From positions 1 to 24,489 of the IMG/VR virus record IMGVR_UViG_3300035070_000812: DNA of 24,489 nucleotides. One strand, given 5' to 3'. The DNA is from a virus. Below the pieces are notes generated by a model that was not told the origin of the DNA, ran no database searches, and saw nothing but the letters and a program-made list of their open reading frames with translations. Numbering within the stretch: position 1 is the stretch's first letter; the number at the start of each line of letters is the position of its first letter. A program made the position numbers and the translations under genes. This document shows positions 14,696 to 21,858 of the stretch, one piece after another.

Positions 14696-14703
14696 AGTAA
14701 ATA
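14696..14703 (+). promoter_or_regulatory. Late-type octamer directly before large terminase start
   Basis: AGTAAATA ends five bases before the ATG, so a T4-like start would fall on the A of ATG. It deviates from the ATAAATA core at one base. No Shine-Dalgarno lies between the terminator and the ATG. Confidence 0.45.
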
Positions 14704-14708
14704 ACATT

Positions 14709-16292
14709 ATGGCAGCATCATTAGACGGCGTCTTAATTAAGAAGGCGAATAGAAAAGAAACATATACAGAAGAACAAGTTGCAGACTTACTTGCCTGTAT
14801 GGACCCCGACACGGGCTATCTATACTTTGCACGTAAGTTTGCATTTATTCAGCATCCTACAAAGGGCAAACTATTATTTGATCCGTATGAATATCAGTTA
14901 CGATTAATGCACAGCTATCACAGCTATCGCTTTAATATTAACATGATGCCTAGGCAAACAGGAAAAACAACGTGTGCAGCAATTTACCTAGCTTGGTACG
15001 CAATGTTTACTCCGGATCAAACGTGCCTTATTGCTGCACACAAATACACAGGTGCGCAAGAAATTATGTCACGCATACGTTATGTATACGAAACTTGTCC
15101 AGACCATATTAGAGCAGGTGTTACATCGTATAACAAGGGCAGCATTGAATTTGAAAACGGCTCACGTATTGTGTCGCAAACAACAACAGGCAACACAGGA
15201 CGTGGTATGTCAATCTCGTTACTATACTGTGACGAGTTTGCATTTGTGCAACCAAACATTGCTGAAGAGTTTTGGACATCAATATCACCTACACTAGCAA
15301 CAGGTGGTAGAGCTATTATTACAAGCACACCAAACTCAGATGAAGATACCTTTGCAACTATTTGGAAACAAGCAGAGAACAAATTTGATGAACATGGTAA
15401 TGAACAAGAGCTAGGCACTAACGGATTTCATAGCTTTATTGCACACTGGAACGAACACCCAGACCGTGATGAAAAATGGAAGCAAGATGAAATTGGTCGT
15501 ATTGGCGAAGAGAAGTTCCGTCGTGAATACGGTTGCGAATTCCTAGTATTTGATGAAACACTTATTAACAGTCTTACACTTGCTGGATTAGAAGGCGCGG
15601 CTCCTGTACTTAATATGGGGCAAACACGTTGGTATAAGAAGCCTACAAGTCAATACACATATGCAGTAGCACTTGATCCTAGTATGGGTACAGGTGGAGA
15701 CAACGCAGCTATACAAGTGTTTGAATTGCCTACTTATATACAAGTAGCAGAGTGGCAACACAATCAAACTGCAATACCAGGGCAAATACGTGTACTTGCA
15801 GATATTTGTAAGTACATTGCACAAGAAACTGGTAATGCTAATAACATATATTGGAGTGTTGAAAACAACGGTATCGGAGAAGCATGTTTGATTGTTATCA
15901 ACGACTTCGGTGAAGAAAATATTCCAGGGCTGTTTGTAAGTGAGCCAATGCGCAAAGGCCATGTAAGAAAGTTCCGCAAAGGATTTAACACTACACACGG
16001 CACTAAGATTACAGCGTGTAGCAGATTAAAAACAATGGTAGAAGGGGGCAAGATGACAATCAAGTCTAAACCTCTACTGTCAGAACTAAAAGGATACATT
16101 GCCACAGGCAGTAGTTTCCAAGCAAAGTCAGGAATGACAGACGACTTAATAAGTGCTACACTATTAGCACTAAGAATGATGGCAGTATTAAAAGACTGGG
16201 ATCCTAGAATATATAATACTTTCACACAAGCAGAGCAAGACGATGATTACGAAGCACCAATGCCGATCTTCATCAGTAGCAGTTTTGGATAA
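14709..16292 (+). CDS. gp17: Large terminase subunit (packaging ATPase/nuclease)
   Basis: 527 residues; T4 gp17 has 610. It pumps DNA into the prohead and cuts the concatemer. ATPase: Walker A PRQTGKTT (81-88), Walker B LLYCDE (171-176) with catalytic E176, and coupling motif STPN (206-209). Nuclease (RNase H-like): D323 in VALDPSMG, E385 in SVENNG, and D478/D479 in GMTDDL match the catalytic triad of T4 (D401, E458, D542). All key residues are present. The start is set by the conserved N-terminus; no ribosome site is visible, and the gene is preceded at once by a terminator and a late-type octamer. The C-terminus is shorter than in T4. Confidence 0.96.
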   Translation: MAASLDGVLIKKANRKETYTEEQVADLLACMDPDTGYLYFARKFAFIQHPTKGKLLFDPYEYQLRLMHSYHSYRFNINMMPRQTGKTTCAAIYLAWYAMFTPDQTCLIAAHKYTGAQEIMSRIRYVYETCPDHIRAGVTSYNKGSIEFENGSRIVSQTTTGNTGRGMSISLLYCDEFAFVQPNIAEEFWTSISPTLATGGRAIITSTPNSDEDTFATIWKQAENKFDEHGNEQELGTNGFHSFIAHWNEHPDRDEKWKQDEIGRIGEEKFRREYGCEFLVFDETLINSLTLAGLEGAAPVLNMGQTRWYKKPTSQYTYAVALDPSMGTGGDNAAIQVFELPTYIQVAEWQHNQTAIPGQIRVLADICKYIAQETGNANNIYWSVENNGIGEACLIVINDFGEENIPGLFVSEPMRKGHVRKFRKGFNTTHGTKITACSRLKTMVEGGKMTIKSKPLLSELKGYIATGSSFQAKSGMTDDLISATLLALRMMAVLKDWDPRIYNTFTQAEQDDDYEAPMPIFISSSFG

Positions 16293-16295
16293 ATA
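16288..16295 (+). promoter_or_regulatory. T4-type late promoter octamer across terminase stop
   Basis: GATAAATA followed by C includes the gp17 stop codon. The next ATG (16303) is seven bases beyond, so the predicted transcript would have about two leader bases. No proper Shine-Dalgarno is seen. Confidence 0.5.
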
Positions 16296-16302
16296 CTTTA
16301 CT

Positions 16303-18177
16303 ATGATAAACTTAAACTTAATAGCAGAAGACCTATTTAATAAAATACGTAGCCGTTACCAAAGTGTAACTATGGGCGACGAAGACGGAAAAGTGACTAG
16401 TGATCCTCAGTTGGCTCGTTTTATTGATTTTGAATATAAATCACAAACAGAAGCCCTAGGACAAGTTAGCATAAGTTTAACTGAAACTGGACTTGTAGTT
16501 TATTATAGCACAGAATTTGTAAGTGAAGAATCCGATGAAGTAAAACAAGATTGGTATAGCTTCCTTAAAGAACTTAGAACATTTAGTAAGAAACGTAGAC
16601 TTAATTTTGAACCGAGAGATATCACAAAGTCTAATTTAGATAAAAGAGATTATCAGTTTCTAGCACAAAACTCCGGAGAGACCCAAATGAGTGAATCAAA
16701 ATTATACGGCTCTGCCCGTAAAAGCTATCAAGATTTAGGTGGCGCAAAGTTAATGGTTACACATAGTAAACCTATTAATACAGAAATCGCAGGCGGACGT
16801 TCAATGCATATTGAAAGCATCTTTATTGAAACTGCCGAAGGCGAACGCTTTAAATATCCTGTTAAGCATTTAAATGGTGCAAGAGCATTAGGTCGTCATA
16901 TTGCAAATGGTGGTAAGCCACATGATTCATTTGGTACACATGTAATTGAAATGAGCCAAGAGCTAGGTAAGCTACGTAAGTTTAAAACTTATATGGGACG
17001 TTCGGGTGTTATGGCAGAAGCAATGGGTCCTGTTTCTGATCGTGTTAACGAGCGTATAGAAAAAATTAAAAAAGAAGTAATGCAATTGCAGCGCGAATCA
17101 TATTACAAAGATGTAGTAGAGAATTTTGAAACTCGCGAACTATCAGAAGTTCCAGAAGAAGTAAAAGCAAGCTGGGTTGAAGCACTTACTATCAAATCAT
17201 TCCAAGAAGAATTACAAGATGTATTTCCTTATATCTACAATCTTGTTAGTGAAACACAAGATATTAATCCAGAAGATTTTCAAACTGAAGGCGAACAGCC
17301 GGCGGAGTCATATAAAGTTCAAAAAGGCGACACTATTTTTAGTATATACAAGAGATTTAAAAATGCTAACTTTCAAGGATATGGTCCAAAAGATGCAATT
17401 GAAGCAATAATGGACGAAAATCCTGATATTACAGATCCAGCAATGATTCAGCCTGGAATGGTTATTAAGATGCCATACTTTATGGGGTCAGGACCTGACG
17501 GTGCAACTAGAGGATTACCACCAGGTGGATTTAAAGCATACGAAGCAGAATTAGAATCATCAATTGGCGCAGTAACAAAGAAGTACGATGTTATTGAAAG
17601 TAACTCAGTGTTTAGTAGTGACGAAGGCGAGCAAGCCCAAGCAATTAAAAAATTACAATCACTAGTAGGAGATCATTTTCCAGCAGGCATAGATGGCATG
17701 AATGCAATCGAAAGTCTAAGCGGACTTATTGACGATCCGATGCTAACTGATATGTTTAAAAAAGTTGGAGCAAAAGATTCAGATATGTGTGTACGTCCAT
17801 TAGTACACAAATATATCAAAGCTAAAAACCCACAGTTGCTAGCCAAGTTAGATTTTGGCGACATGACAAGTTCTTCAGAACCAAAAGAAACTGAAGTTAC
17901 TGTAGGCAAAGACGGATCGATGTCACTAGACAAAGAAGAAGCAAAAGAGCAAAAGACTCCATTAGGTGAGTTCATCCTAAGCTACTTTGATCGCGAAACA
18001 GGTGAGTTTCCAAAAGGTGAAACAGCAGTACTAACTAGCGTTGAAAAGGACTACGGTGACAAGTATGTAGGCCCTGCAAAACAGTTTATTGAGCGTGTAC
18101 GTCAAACATGCGAAGAATATGTTGCAGACGACAGTACTGAAGAGTTTGATAGAATTAGAGCACTAGCCGGTTTGTAA
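16303..18177 (+). CDS. Large LysM-containing phage protein, possible virion component
   Basis: 624 residues from the ATG at 16303; an in-frame ATG at 16243 lies inside the terminase gene and the first 20 residues it would add are antithetical to the family start. N-terminal MINLNLIAEDLFNKIRSRY, then DWYSFLKELRTFSKKRRLNFEPRDITKSNLDKRDY region (~85-120), KLMVTHSKPIN and a SMHIESIFIETAEGERFKYPVKHLNGARALGRHI region (~165-205). I know this N-terminal family from marine T4-like phages, without a settled function. Residues 337-390 form a LysM-like unit: YKVQKGDTIFSIYKRF, DENPDI, and IQPGMVIKMP. LysM binds glycan chains. The rest is helical and acidic. Possibly an internal head protein or injected factor (inference). 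The start IAE|D could be a prohead protease site. Confidence 0.55.
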   Translation: MINLNLIAEDLFNKIRSRYQSVTMGDEDGKVTSDPQLARFIDFEYKSQTEALGQVSISLTETGLVVYYSTEFVSEESDEVKQDWYSFLKELRTFSKKRRLNFEPRDITKSNLDKRDYQFLAQNSGETQMSESKLYGSARKSYQDLGGAKLMVTHSKPINTEIAGGRSMHIESIFIETAEGERFKYPVKHLNGARALGRHIANGGKPHDSFGTHVIEMSQELGKLRKFKTYMGRSGVMAEAMGPVSDRVNERIEKIKKEVMQLQRESYYKDVVENFETRELSEVPEEVKASWVEALTIKSFQEELQDVFPYIYNLVSETQDINPEDFQTEGEQPAESYKVQKGDTIFSIYKRFKNANFQGYGPKDAIEAIMDENPDITDPAMIQPGMVIKMPYFMGSGPDGATRGLPPGGFKAYEAELESSIGAVTKKYDVIESNSVFSSDEGEQAQAIKKLQSLVGDHFPAGIDGMNAIESLSGLIDDPMLTDMFKKVGAKDSDMCVRPLVHKYIKAKNPQLLAKLDFGDMTSSSEPKETEVTVGKDGSMSLDKEEAKEQKTPLGEFILSYFDRETGEFPKGETAVLTSVEKDYGDKYVGPAKQFIERVRQTCEEYVADDSTEEFDRIRALAGL

Positions 18178-18223
18178 TTGGCTAGCGTACTATAAGTTTT
18201 ATTTCTTTTTCTTTAAAAAAGAC

Positions 18224-18252
18224 TTGACAATCGTTGTAGACCAGTATATAAT
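18224..18252 (+). promoter_or_regulatory. Perfect-consensus sigma70 promoter for gp32
   Basis: TTGACA (18224-18229), 17-base spacer, TATAAT (18247-18252). Both hexamers and spacing are optimal. Predicted start near 18259-18260, with a 73-base leader. An early or continuous host-polymerase promoter for the replication/recombination block. Confidence 0.88.
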
Positions 18253-18258
18253 AATAAC

Positions 18259-18332
18259 TGTGCTACAAACAAATAGGCACTTAGTAGCAATGTAGCTACG
18301 CAGCACATAGGCATTTATAGGAGGCATTAACT
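18259..18332 (+). promoter_or_regulatory. Structured gp32 leader, candidate autoregulatory site
   Basis: The leader can fold: GTGCT (18260-18264) with AGCAC (18302-18306) enclosing GTAGC (18284-18288) with GCTAC (18295-18299). AGGCA occurs three times (18275, 18309, 18322), the last just inside the strong TAGGAGG ribosome site (18318-18324). T4 gp32 represses its own translation by binding its leader; a comparable role here is inference. The remaining bases between 18178 and 18223 hold only a weak hairpin. Confidence 0.45.
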
Positions 18333-19373
18333 ATGGCATCATTAGCAGAAATCCGAGCAAAGCTCAAAGAACAAGAAGCTGGCTCAAACGGCAATCGTAC
18401 ATCAGGCGGTGGCGATAACGCAATTTACCCATTTTGGAATATCAAAGAAGGCGAGAGTGCAATTCTACGTTTCCTTCCAGATGGTAACACATCCAATGAC
18501 TTTTTCTGGGCAGAACGATTGATGATTAAACTACCTTTCGCAGGTGTTAAAGGTCAAACTGATTCACGTCCAGTACAAGTACAAGTTCCTTGTATGGAGA
18601 TGTACGGAGAGTCATGTCCGATTCTTGCAGAAGTACGCGGTTGGTTCAAAGACCCTTCACTAGAAGATATGGGTCGTAAGTACTGGAAAAAGCGTTCGTA
18701 TATCATGCAAGGGTTTGTAACTGACAACCCGTTGTCAGAAGATACAACACCAGAAAACCCAATTCGTAGATTTATTATTGGTCCACAAATCTTCCAGATT
18801 ATTAAGCAGTCTTTGCTTGACCCAGATATGGAAGAATTGCCAACAGATTATACTGCTGGTGTAGACTTCCGTCTTAACAAAACATCTAAAGGCGGATATG
18901 CAGACTATGGTACATCGAACTGGGCACGTCGTGAACGTCCACTTAGTGATGCAGAAATGAATGCAATCAATACACACGGATTGTTTAATATGTCAGACTT
19001 CCTTCCTAAGAAGCCTACTGAAGTTGAAGTTAAAGTGTTGCACGAGATGTTTGAAGCATCAGTAGATGGTGAAGCATACGATCCAGATCGTTGGTCACAG
19101 TACTTCCGACCAGCAGGTATGCAAGCACGTACAGGTGACCCGACTAAGGCAGCAAGCCCACAGGCAACTGCTACAAGTCAAAGTGCTCCTGCTCCACAAG
19201 CAGCACCAGCAGCACCAGTAGCAGCACCAGTAGCAGCAACACCTGCTCCACAAGCAGCACCAGTAGCTGAAGAGTCAGTACCATTTGATACTACTCCGCA
19301 AGAAGCAGCGCCAGCAGCAGGTGGCGGCGCAAGTGACATTCTTGCAATGATCCGCGCACGTCAGCAAGGTTAA
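18333..19373 (+). CDS. gp32: Single-stranded DNA-binding protein gp32
   Basis: 346 residues (T4 gp32: 301). Coats ssDNA during replication, recombination and repair, and organises the replisome. The N-terminal MASLAEIRAKLKEQE is the basic cooperativity domain. The OB-fold core contains YPFWNIKEGESAILRFLPDG (32-51), WFKDPSLEDMGRKYWKKRSY (104-123) and GFVTDNPL. T4 uses His plus three Cys for zinc; here only C87 and C95 remain in CMEMYGESCPIL, with Leu where the third Cys would be. From ~270 there is a Pro/Ala/Gln linker, and the tail ends SDILAMIRARQQG, less acidic than the T4 tail. Strong promoter and ribosome site; a terminator follows. Confidence 0.92.
   Translation: MASLAEIRAKLKEQEAGSNGNRTSGGGDNAIYPFWNIKEGESAILRFLPDGNTSNDFFWAERLMIKLPFAGVKGQTDSRPVQVQVPCMEMYGESCPILAEVRGWFKDPSLEDMGRKYWKKRSYIMQGFVTDNPLSEDTTPENPIRRFIIGPQIFQIIKQSLLDPDMEELPTDYTAGVDFRLNKTSKGGYADYGTSNWARRERPLSDAEMNAINTHGLFNMSDFLPKKPTEVEVKVLHEMFEASVDGEAYDPDRWSQYFRPAGMQARTGDPTKAASPQATATSQSAPAPQAAPAAPVAAPVAATPAPQAAPVAEESVPFDTTPQEAAPAAGGGASDILAMIRARQQG
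19188..19263 (+). repeat. Direct repeat in the gp32 linker
   Basis: A 22-base sequence beginning CCTGCTCCACAAG occurs perfectly at 19188-19209 and 19242-19263, with GCAGCACCAGTA-type 12-base units between. It codes for the APAPQAAP linker, and is a likely site of length variation by recombination or slippage. Confidence 0.8.
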
Positions 19374-19382
19374 TAGCAACTG

Positions 19383-19417
19383 AAAAGGGTTGCTGTATTA
19401 AATAGCAGCCCTTTTTT
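19383..19417 (+). terminator. Rho-independent terminator between gp32 and uvsX
   Basis: AAAAGGGTTGCT (19383-19394) pairs with AGCAGCCCTTTT (19404-19415), twelve pairs with one G-U, followed by TT and ATT. It should lower but not abolish uvsX transcription from the gp32 promoter; no separate uvsX promoter is obvious. Confidence 0.85.
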
Positions 19418-19440
19418 ATTACAGCTTTTTAGGAGAAAAC

Positions 19441-20535
19441 ATGGCTAAATCATTTGATGTTAGTAAGTTCCGCAAGGACTTGACTAAAAGTATCTCAGGC
19501 ATGAGTGCTGGATTTAACGATCCTACTGATTGGATTTCAACAGGATCATATGCACTAAACTATCTTATCTCAGGAGACTTTCACAAAGGTGTTCCGCTAG
19601 GTAAGGTTACTGTGTTTGCAGGTGAATCAGGAGCAGGTAAATCGTATTTCTGTTCAGGTAACATTGTAAAACACGCACAAGATCAAGGCATCTTTGTAGT
19701 ACTAATTGACTCAGAGAACGCACTTGATGAGAGCTGGCTACAGGCTCTTGACGTTGACACAAGTGAAGAAAAACTTCTTAAACTTAACATGTCAATGATT
19801 GATGATGTAGCAAAAACTATCTCAACATTTATTACAGACTTTAAAGCAATGGATGAAGAAGACCGTCCTAAAGTGTTGTTTGTAATTGACAGTTTAGGTA
19901 TGTTGCTAACACCTACTGACGTTGATCAGTTTAACAAGGGTGATATGAAAGGTGATATGGGTCGTAAGCCTAAAGCACTAACTTCATTAGTCCGTAATAC
20001 TGTTAACATGATCGGCTCATTGAACGTCGGACTAGTATGTACTAACCACACATATGCATCGCAAGATATGTTTGACCCAGATGACAAGATTAGTGGTGGC
20101 TCGGGCTTTATCTATGCATCGAGTATTGTTGTTGCAATGAAGAAACTGAAGTTGAAAGAAGATGAAGATGGCAACAAGATTTCAGAAGTTATGGGCATCC
20201 GTGCTGGTTGTAAAGTAATGAAGACACGCTATGCAAAACCGTTTGAAGGTGTGCAGGTTAAGATTCCTTATGAGACTGGTATGAACCCGTACAGTGGTCT
20301 AGTTGAATTGTTTGAGAAGAAAGGCTTGTTGACAAAGCAAGGCAATCGACTCAAGTATATTAATCTAGCAGGCGAGGAAGTTCTTGAATATCGCAAAGCA
20401 TGGATGCAAGAAGGCAAACTTGATTTGATTATGTCGGAATACGCAGAAAAAATTGCTCCTGTGGTAAATACCGACGAAGTTGACGAAGAAGAAGCAACTA
20501 TTGATCAAATTGAGGAAGCAACCACAAATGAATGA
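19441..20535 (+). CDS. uvsX: UvsX RecA-like recombinase
   Basis: 364 residues (T4 UvsX: 391). Forms filaments on ssDNA and catalyses strand exchange for recombination-dependent replication. N-terminal helices, then STGSYALNYLISGDFHKGVP (33-52), Walker A GESGAGKS (61-68), the VLIDSENALDE segment (87-97) and Walker B VLFVID (145-150). LNVGLVCTNHTYASQDMFDP and GGSGFIYASS carry the loop regions next to the nucleotide. The C-terminus is acidic (DEVDEEEATIDQIEE). TAGGAG gives a good ribosome site. The last eight bases overlap the next start. Its place with gp32 and uvsY makes a compact recombination unit. Confidence 0.95.
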   Translation: MAKSFDVSKFRKDLTKSISGMSAGFNDPTDWISTGSYALNYLISGDFHKGVPLGKVTVFAGESGAGKSYFCSGNIVKHAQDQGIFVVLIDSENALDESWLQALDVDTSEEKLLKLNMSMIDDVAKTISTFITDFKAMDEEDRPKVLFVIDSLGMLLTPTDVDQFNKGDMKGDMGRKPKALTSLVRNTVNMIGSLNVGLVCTNHTYASQDMFDPDDKISGGSGFIYASSIVVAMKKLKLKEDEDGNKISEVMGIRAGCKVMKTRYAKPFEGVQVKIPYETGMNPYSGLVELFEKKGLLTKQGNRLKYINLAGEEVLEYRKAWMQEGKLDLIMSEYAEKIAPVVNTDEVDEEEATIDQIEEATTNE

Positions 20536-20755
20536 AGAACACATCAGTGACATCTGGACGATGTTTAAAGAATATACAGACAAGAAACAAATGGAACTTG
20601 TTGCCGAAAAGTATGTTGATCTATTAGCAGACTACGGTGTTAGTGATGAAACGTTTAAGGAAGTTATCGGTACAGATTCTTATTTAGATGAAGCAATTAG
20701 CTACTATCTAGATTTAGATAATGTAGACGATGATGACGAAGAATGGGATGAATAA
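20528..20755 (+). CDS. Small acidic protein between uvsX and uvsY
   Basis: 75 residues from the ATG at 20528, overlapping uvsX by eight bases; a further in-frame ATG at 20480 lies inside uvsX and gives an unlike lysine-rich leader. The body HISDIWTMFKEYTDKK, AEKYVDLLADYGVSDET and LDEAISYYLDLDNVDDDDEEWDE is helical with a very acidic end. I recognise a similar protein beside uvsX in marine T4-like phages; its function is unknown. The acidic tail could mimic DNA or contact gp32/UvsX partners (inference). Stop and next start share TAATG. Confidence 0.65.
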   Translation: MNEEHISDIWTMFKEYTDKKQMELVAEKYVDLLADYGVSDETFKEVIGTDSYLDEAISYYLDLDNVDDDDEEWDE

Positions 20756-21210
20756 TGGGTTGGTATAGCGAAGTATCGCGAGACATTAGTAAGATACCAA
20801 GTGCTGTACAGTTCTTTGAAGACGAGCTGATACAAGGTCGTCTAGATGTAAAACTCAAAGGCAATGTTGAACGTGCTGCGGCAGAAATGCCCGGTATCGT
20901 TGAACAGCGCTTCAACCAGCTTCAAGAAATTGAAGCAATCCTCAACTACTTAAACATCGAGCTGCGTAGGTTGCGCAGCTCGTACTTTAAGAAATATCTC
21001 GAAAACTATCAACGAGCTCTGTCAAGCCGTGACGTTGAAAAATACGTTGACGGTGAGGCAGACGTTGTTGATTACGAAAAGATTATCAACGAGTTTGCTC
21101 TTATGCGTAACAAATGGTTAGGACTTTTAAAAGGACTTGATCAAAAGCAATGGCAAATTACAAACGTTGTTAAGCTTAGAGTAGCAGGGATGGAAGATGC
21201 ATCATTGTAA
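20755..21210 (+). CDS. uvsY: UvsY-like recombination mediator
   Basis: 151 residues (T4 UvsY: 137). UvsY loads UvsX on gp32-covered ssDNA. The central part, KKYLENYQRALSSRDVEKYVDG, is helical, and the C-terminal KWLGLLKGLDQKQWQITNVV with LRVAG fits the known UvsY end, in which a helix with R/F-Q-I-x-N/H is followed by a short AG tail. The N-terminus (MGWYSEVSRDISKIPSAVQFF) does not look like T4 and is the weak point. Location after uvsX and a small ORF supports the role. Coupled by TAATG; the 3' end overlaps the glycosyltransferase start by 14 bases. A perfect 9-base stem lies within it. Confidence 0.62.
   Translation: MGWYSEVSRDISKIPSAVQFFEDELIQGRLDVKLKGNVERAAAEMPGIVEQRFNQLQEIEAILNYLNIELRRLRSSYFKKYLENYQRALSSRDVEKYVDGEADVVDYEKIINEFALMRNKWLGLLKGLDQKQWQITNVVKLRVAGMEDASL
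20958..20982 (+). repeat. GC-rich inverted repeat inside uvsY
   Basis: CGAGCTGCG (20958-20966), loop TAGGTTG, CGCAGCTCG (20974-20982). Nine perfect pairs, seven of them G-C rich, unusual in this AT-rich sequence. No T tract follows, so it is not an intrinsic terminator. Confidence 0.7.
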
Positions 21211-21844
21211 TATATTAATTGGATGTGATCAAACATATTATGACAACTGGAGTATAACTTTATTACAAAGTATAAGTTATTATAATCCATGGATCTCATT
21301 ACATTGTCATATTGTTAATCCCAAAAACACATTGGAATTAGATTTTGTTAATTACACGTACGAAGAAAAGACTTTTATAAATGATAATTCAAAAATCGGT
21401 TATCTTCAAGCAGTAAGATTTTTAGCAGCGGACAAGTACTTTGATAATACTCAATATGTATTAAGTCTTGATGCCGATAGTATATGTACTAAATCTTTTA
21501 CAGAAACTCAGTTTTTAGATTTATTTAAATATAATACAGTACTTCAACATCCTAAAGATGGAAGATGGTTAGCTGGGCTTGTAGCATTAGGTCCAAATAA
21601 CTTTAGAAAAGACTATGCAAGTTTACTGATGTCTATGCCTATAGACAATTGGACATTTGGTAGAGATCAAGATATTATGTCTAAGATTTCAGATACATAT
21701 AAATTTCGCCCTGTTTCTAAAGAATGGATAAGTATTGGTAAGAATGGATTAAACAGTATATTTTTAACTCTAAAAGGAGATCAAAAATATACTAAAAAAT
21801 ATCTTACAATATATCAACGTTATATAGAAGATATAAAAAACTAA
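21197..21844 (+). CDS. Glycosyltransferase (GT-A fold, DAD motif)
   Basis: 215 residues, starting 14 bases before the UvsY stop. A GT-A type layout: N-terminal ILIGCDQTYYDNW (6-18), a YLQAVRFLAADKYF segment (69-82), the metal-binding DxD as LDADS (91-95), then AGLVALGPNNFR and FGRDQDIM (154-161), where an Asp-Gln pair is a common acceptor-side feature. Predicted to transfer a sugar from a nucleotide-sugar donor; substrate unknown. The gene is visibly AT-richer than uvsX and uvsY and has long A/T runs, suggesting later acquisition. With its neighbours it belongs to a glycan-modification cluster. Confidence 0.65.
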   Translation: MHHCNILIGCDQTYYDNWSITLLQSISYYNPWISLHCHIVNPKNTLELDFVNYTYEEKTFINDNSKIGYLQAVRFLAADKYFDNTQYVLSLDADSICTKSFTETQFLDLFKYNTVLQHPKDGRWLAGLVALGPNNFRKDYASLLMSMPIDNWTFGRDQDIMSKISDTYKFRPVSKEWISIGKNGLNSIFLTLKGDQKYTKKYLTIYQRYIEDIKN

Positions 21845-21858
21845 AGGAGAATTGCGTC

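Noticed and set aside
15588-15998. 136-codon minus-strand frame with many Cys
   Set aside because: Antisense of the terminase nuclease domain; Cys pattern comes from reverse reading and no family is recognised.
16243-16302. Earlier start of the LysM protein inside gp17
   Set aside because: The added residues are an out-of-frame reading of the terminase C-terminus; the ATG at 16303 gives the expected family start.
18163-18185. CTAGCC/GGCTAG stem across the LysM gene stop
   Set aside because: Six pairs around an 11-base loop and no direct T run; too weak to call a terminator.
20480-20527. Earlier start of the acidic ORF inside uvsX
   Set aside because: Lysine-rich leader is a frame shadow of uvsX; the ATG at 20528 has the usual short overlap.
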